Assembly (NCBI GenBank): GCA_029945375.1
Contig: CM057061.1
Location: forward strand, 682,001 to 746,000
DNA length: 64,000 nt
Origin: Agaricus subrufescens
Lineage: Eukaryota > Basidiomycota > Agaricomycetes > Agaricales > Agaricaceae
Direction of reading: 5' to 3'
Each line of letters starts with the position of its first letter. Position 1 is the stretch's first letter. Of the stretch, positions 11,548 to 22,548 are shown piece by piece. The position numbers were made by a program, and so were the translations under genes. The notes below the pieces were generated by a model. The model saw nothing but the letters and a program-made list of their open reading frames with translations, ran no database searches and was not told the DNA's origin.

Positions 11548-14133
11548 ATGTGCTATCCAGCAGCCCTGACGGCCTTATTCTCTTCTTCAATTTCCTCAAT
11601 TAATGACCTTAATAGTTTCACGATGGGTGGCCGCCGGGTGCTTCACTCATGCATGAGTTACTTCGAGTAAGATCAGCGCATCACCCCTAATTTGGTACCA
11701 AGCTACACAAGCTATACATAACTCGGCTTCCGTGCCGGCCTTACCTGACCAGTCATGAGACCAGTCCCACGTCGAAGATCTTCCTTCCGTCTGTTGCCTG
11801 GCTGGCCCTTAGTTGATGTCTCGCTAACCCTTTGAACACTGAATAATATCGTGTCCATGACCGCCCTAGCATTGGTCACCGGTCACCCTCCCCAGTCTTC
11901 GTATCACTAAGTGGGGGTCCGTCCATGTGCCGTGGCTTATGCGAGCTCTTTGGTGACATTTTATCCAGAGATGGCGGAGAAGCCACTGCGATGACAGATC
12001 GCTAAGGCGAAAATGATGAATGTACCTTAGAATACTAAGGGGACTAATTATAAGCAAGCGACCCTCCGGTCCCCCGGATTCTGCAAGCCGGATGGAGGAT
12101 CGTGTGAGTTCTCGGAGGCAACGTCCGGGGTGCTTGATCGGGACGGTCCCCACAATATATACCCTAAATCCGCAAGCTCAAGCTCAAACTCTACCCACTT
12201 GAAACTGCAGGACAACAGTCATCACCAAATAGTCAAGGGGCTTGTATTTTTGTTGGCTGCATTCCGCCTTTCGATCTCACTGTCAGTGGCTCTCGGGTTC
12301 TATAAGTACTAGTAGCCCTCAACCCAAGGACCCCACCTTAAAGTACAGCCTCTCTATTGGCTGTCCGGCATTTGTTTGACTCGCTATTAAAAATGTCCGC
12401 TCCATAGCAAATTTCAACGGTCCAAGTTTATCTTTTTGTTTCATTTTTATTGCGGAGTCAAAGACTCCCGAACGATTGACGACCGGCCCTTGCGAATTCA
12501 GGTTCCCCGATCGACCATTACTTCAATTCTTTATCTAAGAAAAGAAGAAACAGACATAAAACTAAGTCTATATAAAAACACGTTACAGACTATCACTGTG
12601 GGACTCCCGCACTAAGTCAGAGACTAGGTATCGAAGAATCAACTACCCACGAAAACCATGGCCTAACGGAAGAGTCAAAGGTCAATTTTTATATCAGCCG
12701 ACGGAATCGGTCGCCACTTCAGGAAAGTGTCGAAGTTATGGCGATGTCGCTGTGAGGTTTGGACTGGACGATCTGTTTATGCTGTGTAGGTAGGCCTCGT
12801 CCGCCGATGTCATTGATGAGTAGTTGAAGTCACACTGAACGTGGTTCCGGTGCCAGCTGTGGCCCTGGCATAAGTTAAACATAGCTCGGCGAAATCCGCA
12901 GCCCAAGAAGTCGTTTTGCAATGACTTAGCAACCTGAAGTCTCCCCGCGAAAGATTCGTACTATCCTCGAATCATGAAATTGTGGCTGAAGTGCTAAACA
13001 AATCGACCATTCAATCTTCGGGTAGCACGTCATACTCAGCCGATGTTTGATGGTATCTATTTAGTGTATTATCTCTCTTCGCATCTTTCCCCCGTTAAAA
13101 AGCTAACTCCAGGGTCAACTGCCTCGCTGTTTATAAACAATAATGTCCAGGCATGTGTTTCTCAAAATAAGCTGCATTCTGTATACCAGTTGTGTTCAAC
13201 GAGTACGAAGTCTGAAAATGATGTTACCGGCCACTGAGTGAACGAGTCACGCACTGTTTTCATCTAAGCCAAAAGCTGAATTTCAAGCCCCGACTCTATC
13301 ATATCCGAGGTTACCTCTTCTAGTTCTCTGAGGTTCGACACTCTGCCCTCAACAACATGCACTTTCACACGTGGAAAACCTTGTTACTGATGGCTGATGC
13401 ACATGCGTTCCATATCGGCCGTAAAAATTACGGGGCTTGGCGAAGATATCGAAATCTACTTTCAGATACTGTGACAAGTCTGCCCTCTTGGACGATTTAC
13501 CCTGACACCAATCCTTTCAGAGCGAGTTTACTGGATACAGTCGGACCCATTGAAGAGTACTCCACAATATGACAATGTGTCGGAGCTATATGTCATAGTG
13601 GTACAACGTCGCCACTATGGTACCCTTTGCCAAGTTTAAACCTCACAGTCTTCTTTCTGTGCCGGATGTTCAATACTCACACCCTTGCACTACCTATGCC
13701 TATGTCTCCTTGTATCGAGCTCAACGCATGCTACCGCCAAGACTTATTGCCATTATCGCTTATCGAGCCACAAGTGAACACTGAAGTGACATTCCTTTTT
13801 GCTATGAGCGGACTCCCGTGATGATCCTCGGACTGGTCATCTCAGCCAGAAAGGCCGGATAAATATTGAGTTCACGATGTCTTGCCATTTTACTGTCCTA
13901 ATTCTATTGTGTAACATGCTGGAGAGAAAGCGTTGACAGAAACCATGAGGAAATCGACCATGCTGGACATATCAGGTGAGCTCAGTCTTGCACTGTTTTT
14001 CGGCATTATCTCGTCTCTGAGGATGGCCTACCTGAGAAACATACTGCATAAAAGAGCCAGTATGAGCTGTACAACGCTAGATCCTCCCCAAGGATTCTTC
14101 ATCTACAACGTTTCTTGAGCCTTCTACTACTTC
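11548..14133. other. Gene-poor interval
   Basis: About 2.6 kb with only short, compositionally unconvincing ORFs on both strands (for example 11866-12153 minus, 13357-13572 plus). I looked for splice-joined exons and found none that hold a frame, and no terminal or direct repeats. A TATA-like gcataaaag near 14045 lies about 90 bp upstream of the glycosidase start at 14134. Confidence 0.45.
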
Positions 14134-15610
14134 ATGATCTTCTCACTTTTCTACTTGGCCCTCTTGACGGTGTCCATCCGCGGAGTTCTGTCTCACCCTC
14201 TCAACGAGACTGTATGGAATAGTCTCGATAACCAGGCCAGGGATATTTTATCCCGCGCTACTCCTGCGGCTCCTCATTTCGTTGTTTACGATGATGCTTA
14301 CGACGGAAATGTCGGTCCCCCTGCCGTTTCGAAGATAAAGGTAGAATAAAAACTATCAATTACATTACTTTCTCTCGCTGATCTACCTGTCGGAATATAG
14401 GGATTCAACGTCTTGTAAGTTCGTTAAACCACCAGAGTTACTCTCATTTACATTTGATAGTGCCTTATCGTTCTTGCTCCTGGAAGGCGCTTGGGATAAG
14501 GTATGATCTCCAACCAATATTCTCTAAGCAGCAACACAGCACTCACTTTGTCACATAGGCTTACGAATGGACTACACTCACAGCTGCTCAACGTTCAAGC
14601 GTCAAGAGCCAATATGCTGCAGCTGGTGTCAAACTCGTCGTCTCCGCTTTCGGATCTACGGACGTTCCCACTACCATCAGAGCCGACCCCGTCGCAACTG
14701 CGAACACGTTCGCAGCGTGGGTTAAACAGTACAACTTGGATGGTATCGATGTTGATTACGAAGACTTCAATGCGTTCAATGCCGGTGATGGAAGTGCCGA
14801 GGTAGGTCGATGTGGTAATACTTTTATGTTCCGCCGACGAAATGGAACCTTTTAGAATTGGTTGATTAGTTTCACCAAACAACTCCGTGCTAAGTTGCCT
14901 CAAGGAACCTATATTCTGACTCATGCTCGTAAGTTGTCACACTCACGATGCAGACGGGATCTAACCTTTGGTGATTTCCAGCCGTTGCTCCGTGGTAAGT
15001 GAAATGTAGTATGTTCTGTTCTACCGCTTGAGACCTTGTTAGGTTCGCTCCCAATGGCAGATGGGGTGGAGGAGGCTATCTCAAGATTCACCAAAGTGTG
15101 GGCAGCCTTATCGACTGGTACAATGTCCAATTTTACAACCGTGCGTCTCCTCTGCTCAATCCACTCTTGCGTCATTGAACATAAGAATAGAGGGTACTAA
15201 TGAATACACCACTTGCAAAAACCTTTTGACGGCTTCATCGAGCACTTGGCCTAAAACCTCTGTCTTTGAGATTGCCGCAAGTGGTGTTCCTCTCAATAAG
15301 ATCGTTATCGGAAAACCAGCTACGGCCGGCGATGCAGCAAGCGGGTTTATGTCAACATCACTTTTGGCTAGTTGTGTGCAGCAGGCAAAGAATAAAGGAT
15401 GGAGTCAGTCAATCTATTTTGATAATATGGAAGAAGCAGACTAATTTCTTGATTCTTAGATGGTGGTGTCATGGCCTGGCAGGTATGTCGCGCATCTTTG
15501 GTCTAGTTTGCCGTCGAAGATAGATGACTGAATTGGTTTTGATTGATTAGTATCCCCATGCTGCCTCTCCTTGGATCACTTCTGTCCGCTCGCTCTCATG
15601 GCCCGTATAA
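14134..15610 (+). CDS. Secreted GH18 chitinase-like glycosidase, copy A
   Basis: Ten exons: 14134-14340, 14401-14414, 14461-14500, 14559-14801, 14856-14928, 14982-14994, 15043-15140, 15191-15403, 15460-15482, 15551-15610; 327 residues. An N-terminal signal peptide is likely (hydrophobic core about 3-20, HPLNE after it). The GH18 catalytic signature is intact as DGIDVDYED at residues 148-156, with Glu155 as the expected proton donor in a D-x-x-D-x-D-x-E motif. VSAFGS upstream and a C-terminal VMAWQYP strand also fit the TIM barrel. Single-domain and without a chitin-binding module, it probably hydrolyses chitin or N-glycan chitobiose cores; substrate not decidable. It is a tandem paralogue of the gene at 16823. 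Confidence 0.87.
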
Positions 15611-16822
15611 ACCTTATCAGACCATCGTAAGGATCTGTAGGTAGTCTTTTCCTGGCACGAGCTCCATGTAGTAGGAATCTGAGCAAGAAATGTTATGAAT
15701 GTATTTTTAAGATTGAGAGTTGCAGCTCAGGATAGATCTTGTCAGTCATTAGCCCCCCCGAGCCGAAGCAGTCCATTCAGACTTGACAGTCGTCGATTGG
15801 TCCTATCCGCAATGTGGGGTTTGAGGTTTCTTTTAAGGTTTCACACGCGCAATTCGTGGACAGGAGCTCAATTCACCTTTTTGGGAATTGTATAACGCGT
15901 GGCTATATTCCAAAAACAGGCCGCTCGGGACCCTTCTCAGGTTTGCTTGATACGACTCGCATGGTCTGTGTTCCTCACCTGACTCCGTTCAATTGTGTTT
16001 TCACTCGACAAAGGGTTCCCAATTCATTCTCCTTGCGCCTGTTCTCCCGACATGTCACGAAACTGTGGAGCAAGTATTCAGTTTTTGGTCTCTGGCTTTA
16101 CGATACGACGATCGTTTCTTCTGTCCGAAAAGCCCGCCTGATCAAAAGTCCTCGACTCGGGGAGGCCTGACTCACTCTAAAGGCAAGAATGGGCCTTGGT
16201 GATTACGGGTGATATTCTTGGCCATCCGGCACGGGAAAAAGCTCGATGGTTTAGACCCCACTCGCGCATGCACTACTTCCTTCATCCGACCATCACCATG
16301 GATCAACCACGTCGTAAGATCACTACGCAAGCCTTCGTTTCTAAACCATGCGATTCCTTTAGAGCGCTTGCGTGAGCTGCGCGCAATGTCATGGGAATAT
16401 GAGAACCACGGTAGGTGCGGTGTGAGGTTTTTGGCTCTCTTTCACTCATGGCTCAACATTACTTCCATATGACGTCCCACATGCTCGCGCTTCGTCCTCA
16501 CTATCTGGAGAAGTGTATCATACTGTCGCTCGGGATAATACTGAGAATGGTAGGTGTTACACCACAAATTCAGTCAGCTACGGAACACCGACTCTTCGGA
16601 TTGCTTCGGCATCGGTACGAGAACAGGTCGTTCTAGACAGACAACCATATGGTCTATACAAGCTCACTGTGTTCTTAAAAATTGAGATTACACGCTCAAA
16701 ATATCCCAAAGCACTTGAATAGAGCGTTGGAACGTATTTAAACGCGCTCAAGGACGACCAGACGAATCCTCAAGGCCCACCACCTCATACTCGGTCTTTG
16801 AAGTCAACTCGGACGACAAAAC
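15611..16822. other. Spacer between tandem GH18 genes
   Basis: About 1.2 kb. ORFs at 15814-16170 and 16209-16472 lack protein-like features and do not resemble either GH18 copy, so I see no third degenerate copy. A TATA-like tatttaaac occurs near 16733, roughly 90 bp upstream of the start at 16823. Confidence 0.45.
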
Positions 16823-18402
16823 ATGTTCGGCTACACTCGCATCGCTGCTTTTCTTACTGGTCTCTCGAGCCTGTTGGCCGTGACCGCTTTGCCTCATGCA
16901 GCTCAAAACTTGAGCGATACGGCAAAACACTTCCTCACCGAACGTGCCAAGAACGCTGTTCCGTCGGCGCCGCGTTTCGTCATCTATAGTGATAAGTTCG
17001 TCTCGGGTATCACTGGACCGCCACCGGTTTCTCAGGTTAAGGTAAATCACTTCATCTTACTGCATTGAAGTTTAATTCTGATCCTTCGTAACATAGGGGT
17101 ACAATGTCTTGTTCGTTTGTTCTCCTCAATCCTCAAGAACGTATCATAGACTCAATTGTCTTTAGTGCCCTTTCCTTCCTCTTGCTTTCAGGGCCTGCCG
17201 ATAAGGTACAATCAACTTTATCTTTGGTTACCCGAGCTCTATCTCTAAAACTCTTGTCCATCATTCTAGGCAGTCGAATGGACTTGGCTCACTGCCGCTG
17301 AACGTGCCAGTGTCTTGTCCGAGTATCACAATGCCGGCATTCAGATCATCGTTTCGGCATTCGGTTCCACGGATGCTCCCACTTCGACTGGCGCGGATCC
17401 GGTTACCACCGCTAACAACGTTGCTAACTTCGTCAAGGAGTTCTCATTAGACGGTGTTGATATCGACTATGAGGTAAGGTTGCACTTTATTGATTGAGCG
17501 CTTGGCTAAAATAGTATCATAATTGGAAAATTAAAGGATTTCAACGCTTTTAACGCTGCAGACGGATCAGCTGAGGTGAGCTGTGCCTTTTTCCCTGTGA
17601 ACGAACACCTCACTCAAGATGTTTCTTTAGCGGTGGCTCATTTCCTTTACAAGGCAACTCCGATCACAGTTGCCTTCTGGCGCTATTCTTACTCATGCTC
17701 GTGAGTCGTTTAATATTTTAATGCCTTGTGATTAACTCATTTCGTCCTGTGTAGCTGTTGCTCCCTGGTATGATCTATTCATGGTTGATGCGGTTGGCCG
17801 TGCTCTAAAAGTTGAATTAGGTTCTCTCAAGCCAAGTTCCCCGCAGGCGGATACCTCGCTGTCCACCAAAGCGTCGGAAGCTTGATCGATTGGTACAATG
17901 TTCAAGTAAGTCGTTACCCCTACTAGACCTGGTATATGTTCTCACCCGACTCACTTGTCTGTGGCGTAGTTCTATAACCGTACGTGAAGAATATATCGTC
18001 ATCGCCGATCAAATGTTCATAACTTTCTTTTTATAGAGGGAACCAACGAATACACTACCTGTAACGGTCTTCTCAACAGCGCTTCCAGCGTCTGGCCCAA
18101 CTCTGCCCTCTTCCAAATCGCAGCCAGCGGTGTTCCCCAATCAAAACTCGTCATCGGAAAGCCCGCCACCGCAGGCGATGCCAGCAACGGATTCATGTCG
18201 ACTTCACTTTTGGCACAGTGTGTGCAACAGGCTAAGGGTCAAGGTTGGAGTGAGTCAACTTTTTTTTTGTTAGATTGTGCGACTTTAGCGATGTGTGATT
18301 GACTTGTTGGTGAATCTAGATGCCGGTGTTATGGTTTGGGAATTCCCAGATGCTGCTGCTTCTTGGATCCAACAAGTTCGCTCCCTCGCCTTCCCGGAAT
18401 AG
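16823..18402 (+). CDS. Secreted GH18 chitinase-like glycosidase, copy B
   Basis: Eleven exons: 16823-17041, 17097-17110, 17166-17205, 17270-17473, 17537-17575, 17631-17700, 17755-17767, 17821-17905, 17970-17979, 18037-18249, 18320-18402; 329 residues. The signal peptide is likely (AAFLTGLSSLLAVTA). The catalytic signature is DGVDIDYE at residues 152-159 with Glu159 as proton donor. Sequence and most exon sizes match copy A (14, 40, 13 and 213 nt exons are identical in length), which supports both models. Exon 9 is only 10 nt. Copy B has two introns that A lacks and lacks one that A has. Role as for copy A: an extracellular chitin or glycan hydrolase. Confidence 0.88.
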
Positions 18403-18808
18403 GCAGGTCATTAATGTGACCTTTTGGTTACACGCCAAGCGATGACGATGGTGTGGGTGTTTTAACGAGTCTTGTCGAAGAAAATTTATCTCCGTTTGAA
18501 GAACTAGTCTAAAGGGGGAATTGTACTATATATATATGTGTACTTTGTACGAAAACAAAATCACATTTAAAGTACATATAACAACAACCAGTTACATGTC
18601 TATGAAAGCGAAGAGAGTGTCCAAGTACAGTAGAGGCAAAAGCGTAAAAGAACAAAAGGTCGCTACTGGGTAAGAATAAAGGGTTCGTAATCAGGCAAAG
18701 GAATGACAGGAAATGTCCATTTGACCATATACGTCAATGAGGGGCGCTAAGCAAGATAGAGGTGCTATCGTAAAAGGGGTAAAAAAGGTTAATTTTAGTA
18801 TTGGAAAC
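18403..18808. other. Intergenic, convergent 3' ends
   Basis: 406 bp between GH18 copy B and the minus-strand secreted-protein gene. A (ta)n-like stretch (ctatatatatatgtg) is near 18528. Nothing else. Confidence 0.45.
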
Positions 18809-20064
18809 TTAAATTTTTTTTTGAAAAAAGGGGCGTACGACAGCTTCCGACGATGACCCTGTAACGTTCCACCATTGAGAGTTACCGCCTACAAAAGAGA
18901 GCTCATTCTGCACGAGTTGAAGAGGTAAGAAACATTTAAAATGTATATAAGACTAATATCAAGACGTACCGTGTTTTTATCTAACAGGATTGTGGCGGCA
19001 GAATTGCTTAAATCAGGGTTGGTCCATTTAGCTGCAAAAATAAGGAGCGTGATAATAATGAGATCACAGGCCAGTAGCGTCAGGAGACAATCGGAGGAAA
19101 TAAGACGCACCGGAAAGTTCTTTAGTCCGGGAGTTTAACAACCAGATGGGAGATTCAACATAGCTGCCGTCCACGCTGATGGGAGGGCCACTTTGAAGAG
19201 CTAATCAATCATGCGAATAAGAGAAGGATATGGGTGATGAGGCCTTCTGAGCGGAAGAATGAAACAAAACTCCTTACTTTGCGCGACGTTAACCAACTTC
19301 AGCGAGCTGAATAATGAGAAATTGAGAAGATGTGCGGAGACGATACGGGGATAAACCAACCTTTCTTTGTCATTGGTCAGAGACTCGGAAACATTGCCAG
19401 AGCTAGCACCGATGTAGTACGGCCGCGAGAAATTAGCGTTCTATCAGAATTTCTATCATTCAACGATGCGATTCTGTCCTTACTCCACGGGACTCACCGT
19501 AGCAACAATGTCATAGAAGCTTGTGTGAGATCCAGCCTTGCAGACATTGACCTCCAAGGGTACATCGCTGGAGTTAAGCTTGCTTCTAAAAAAAATGGCT
19601 CGGTTAGCCGAACGAGGGCGTGTCCACGAGGACTCACACGCCGCCATTCTTAAGGAAGGCTTTCGAGTGACCCTTGTTGTATTGGACCTGCACTTTGCCC
19701 CTGTAACTATTGGGGTGGCCTTAATTTTATCCTGGTCACAAGAGTGGGATAACGTACCAGTTAGATGGCAAGCGATGAGGCTGGGATGGGGTTGGGGAGG
19801 GGGAGGGGGAAGAGGGGTGGGAGGGTGATGGGCTGGGGTGCCCCTGAGGCGATCCTGCGAAGATTAGACAAGGTCGTTCTCAAAATAAAACATAAAATGA
19901 TACCAACTATTGAAGGAAGTACTTCCGCGTCTCAGTCGCGCGGGGGGCATTGGTGGCAGCCCACGGGCCATGCGCTCCGCGTTAGTACCGATCGCAGAAG
20001 ATGCAGATGCAGCATGGATGATTGATCCCGCGACGATAAAGAGAAGTGAGATATTAAAGCGCAT
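18809..20064 (-). CDS. Secreted hypothetical protein, nine exons (TNAERxARGLPP type)
   Basis: Exons: 19923-20064, 19758-19854, 19638-19706, 19498-19585, 19361-19440, 19278-19306, 19111-19200, 18970-19031, 18809-18907; all GT-AG, summing to 251 residues in one frame. The N-terminus is a signal peptide (MRFNISLLFIVAGSIIHAAS) followed by TNAERMARGLPPMPP, a start I associate with a secreted protein family of mushrooms. A Ser/Pro-rich linker follows. The remainder alternates beta-like stretches (GKVQVQYNKGH, PPISVDGSYVESPIWLL, SAATILLDKNTNELSFVG). No catalytic motif is visible; its function is unknown. No exon is longer than 142 nt, so ORF scans miss it. Frame continuity over eight junctions is the main support. 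Confidence 0.75.
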
Positions 20065-20787
20065 GGCTTATCGTTAGGTATGATAAAACGGGGGGAGGGG
20101 GGACAGAAAGACTTGATAGCAACTGTCATGCTTTTATACGCCGTGTATAGCATCAGTGCGGAAGCAACAATATGAAATTGTTTTTGGACATTGTTAAATT
20201 TTTTTCACCCCGTCCTGATTCCGGTATTCCGCATACCAGTAGGATTGACTAACCCTTGAAACACAACCCGCGTAGCACCAGTGATGCCCGTTGTCACCCA
20301 CAGCCGGTTCTGGCTGGGATCAGGCTGGGAAACGACTTGCGGGACTGCATCTGCATCGTGTCGTCGCCACAAAAGGACTAGTGAAAGAAGACTCTGGTAT
20401 ATCTGAGGATACGGCAGGCCGGCCCTTCATACAGGAACGGCCAGTGCAGGCCGTGCGATACTGCGGGGAGAACGGTGCGGGCTGACAGGGCCTGCAGGCC
20501 ATTCAAGGCACGGGGGTGATTGAATATGTTCGCGGAAGGTTAAAACATTTCACACGCGAGCGATCAAAGGTCCGTTGATGGGGGTATCGCATCATCTCTA
20601 CATCATTATTTCACTCTCCGGTTAAGCATTTAGAGTAGCGTCACTTATGACCCACTGGCCACAGAAGATTAAATATATCATGGTCCACTTAATGTCACTA
20701 ATGCGTTCTGGGCCAATTAGCACCACCTCCACAATAGCCTCATAAAAGCTCCAGTATGTCTCACTGCCATCCATTCCTTTCTCTACC
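20065..20787. promoter_or_regulatory. Divergent promoter region
   Basis: 723 bp between the minus-strand secreted protein and mannitol-1-phosphate dehydrogenase. A TATA-like cataaaag near 20741 lies about 45 bp upstream of the ATG at 20788. Nothing else is recognised. Confidence 0.35.
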
Positions 20788-22167
20788 ATGCAGCAGTTCA
20801 CCCACGATCAGTCCACATTGTCCGCCTCTCCGGGCGTTGCCAGCGGTCACCCATCGGGTCGCTCAACCCCCTTCGACCAACCCACCGCCGTTCATTTCGG
20901 TGCTGGTAGCATAGGCCTTGGTTTTATAGGAGTCCTCCTAGCCAAGGCTGGTTACTATGTCATCTTTGCCGATATCAACCCTAAAGTCATAGATCGACTC
21001 AATACCGATTCGACATACACCATCAACTATCTTGAGCCACGGCGCCCAAGGCCCTTTCATGTACACAACGTCTCCGGCGTTCTCTCAAGCGACAAAGAGG
21101 GTATCATGGAGCTTGCGGAAGATATTGCAGACAAGGAAATGAAGCTCGTCACCACAAGTATAGGCTTTGGAGCTCTTGAGAAAGTTGCTCCCATCATTGC
21201 ACGAGGTATCACCACTCGCAAGCGGACAAACGGGGGATATCTTAACGTCATTGCTTGCGAGAATGGTAAAGGTGCCACCGATCTACTCAAGAACGCCATC
21301 TACCACGATTTGGATAAGGAGACTCAGGCCTGGGCCAATGAGTACGTCGGGTTCGCGAACTGCTCAGTGGATAGGATAGTGCCTAGACCAATACACGAGC
21401 AGAGAAAGTTGTTAAGCGTTGGCGTTGATAAATTCTTCGGTTCGCTTGTTCCATTTATATCTCTAAGATCCTCTGCTCATCTCACACTTTTAGAATGGGT
21501 TGTCGATATCAAGAGTCTCAAGTCTGTCATTCACATCGGTCACGAGCCTAGCCTCGACCCTCCGATTCAAGGGATGATTCTCACAGAAGATCTTCCCGCA
21601 TATCAGGCTCGCAAGCTCTACACATTCAATTGTGGACACGCAACCACTGCATACCTTGGCATCCTCTTTCATCACAAGGTGGTCAGCGAAGCTATAAACG
21701 ATAAGACAAACGTCTTTCCAGCCGTCCAAGGTGCCATGCGAGAGAGTGGTCAAGCACTGGTCAAAGAGTATCCAGACGTATTCAAAGAGGACGGCATGGA
21801 AACACACATCCAGAAAACCATCAATCGTTTCAAGAACCCTGACGTCGTAGACGACCTCACCCGAGTTGGACGTAACCCGCTTCGCAAGTTGGGTGCAGAG
21901 GAACGTCTATTAGGTCCTTTCCACCTCGCGAAGAAACACAATCTCCCTACAGACAACTTAGCTGTGGCTATCGCAGCAGCTTTGATGTATAAGAATGACG
22001 AGGATGATCAAGCGGTGGAGTTACATGACACAGTAGAGAAGCTTGGCATCGAAGAAACGATCGTAAAGATCCTCGGTTTCGCGAAAGGGAGTGATAATCA
22101 TAATGAGGTCATGAACGCGTATGGGGCTCTTAAAGCAAAGGCGCCACAGCTCCACCAGAAGAATTAG
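20788..22167 (+). CDS. mtlD: Mannitol-1-phosphate 5-dehydrogenase
   Basis: It interconverts fructose-6-phosphate and mannitol-1-phosphate with NAD(H) (EC 1.1.1.17), in mannitol metabolism. Exons 20788-21439 and 21494-22167; 441 residues. Rossmann motif VHFGAGSIGLGF at about 35-46. Conserved later parts include VIACENGKGA, EWVVD, TFNCGHATTAYLG and VGRNPLRKL, all typical of the polyol-specific long-chain dehydrogenase family. The 54-bp intron is in frame and stopless, so the gene also reads as one 459-residue ORF. Splicing restores the conserved join DKFF|EWVVD, so I prefer the spliced form. About 30 extra Ser/Pro-rich residues precede the Rossmann fold. Confidence 0.93.
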   Translation: MQQFTHDQSTLSASPGVASGHPSGRSTPFDQPTAVHFGAGSIGLGFIGVLLAKAGYYVIFADINPKVIDRLNTDSTYTINYLEPRRPRPFHVHNVSGVLSSDKEGIMELAEDIADKEMKLVTTSIGFGALEKVAPIIARGITTRKRTNGGYLNVIACENGKGATDLLKNAIYHDLDKETQAWANEYVGFANCSVDRIVPRPIHEQRKLLSVGVDKFFGSLVPFISLRSSAHLTLLEWVVDIKSLKSVIHIGHEPSLDPPIQGMILTEDLPAYQARKLYTFNCGHATTAYLGILFHHKVVSEAINDKTNVFPAVQGAMRESGQALVKEYPDVFKEDGMETHIQKTINRFKNPDVVDDLTRVGRNPLRKLGAEERLLGPFHLAKKHNLPTDNLAVAIAAALMYKNDEDDQAVELHDTVEKLGIEETIVKILGFAKGSDNHNEVMNAYGALKAKAPQLHQKN

Positions 22168-22548
22168 ACACCATGCCCTCTCTCAATCCTGGGTTATTGT
22201 CTTGCTGTCGTTTATTCCCGTAATTCATACTTTCAACAATTCAATATTTCTTATAACCATCAACCATCAAGAAAACAATTTAGAGCCAAGAGATGCAACT
22301 AGAGTTCGTAGTCGAGATATAGAACACATCAGGGTTGAGAAATACAGAAGAACAACATTGATAATGACTACTACATTAATGAAGACAACAATAGGGATAA
22401 AACTACATACACTAGTTCGTGATTGAAGCAATGTACTCTGCGATGAATGCGACGAATTAACAATGAATAGAGTGTCAGTTTGAAGATTTGCAAATGCAGA
22501 AAAGACATGTACAAGAAAAGAAAAGGAATGAGTGACTCCATGGAGCAA
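22168..22548. other. Intergenic, convergent 3' ends
   Basis: 381 bp between two convergent genes; AT-rich, no feature recognised. Confidence 0.5.

Noticed and set aside
15814..16472. Possible third degenerate GH18 copy between the tandem genes
   Set aside because: I compared its translated frames with the conserved GH18 segments (VSAFGS, DG-D-DYE, GKPATAGDA) and found no match.
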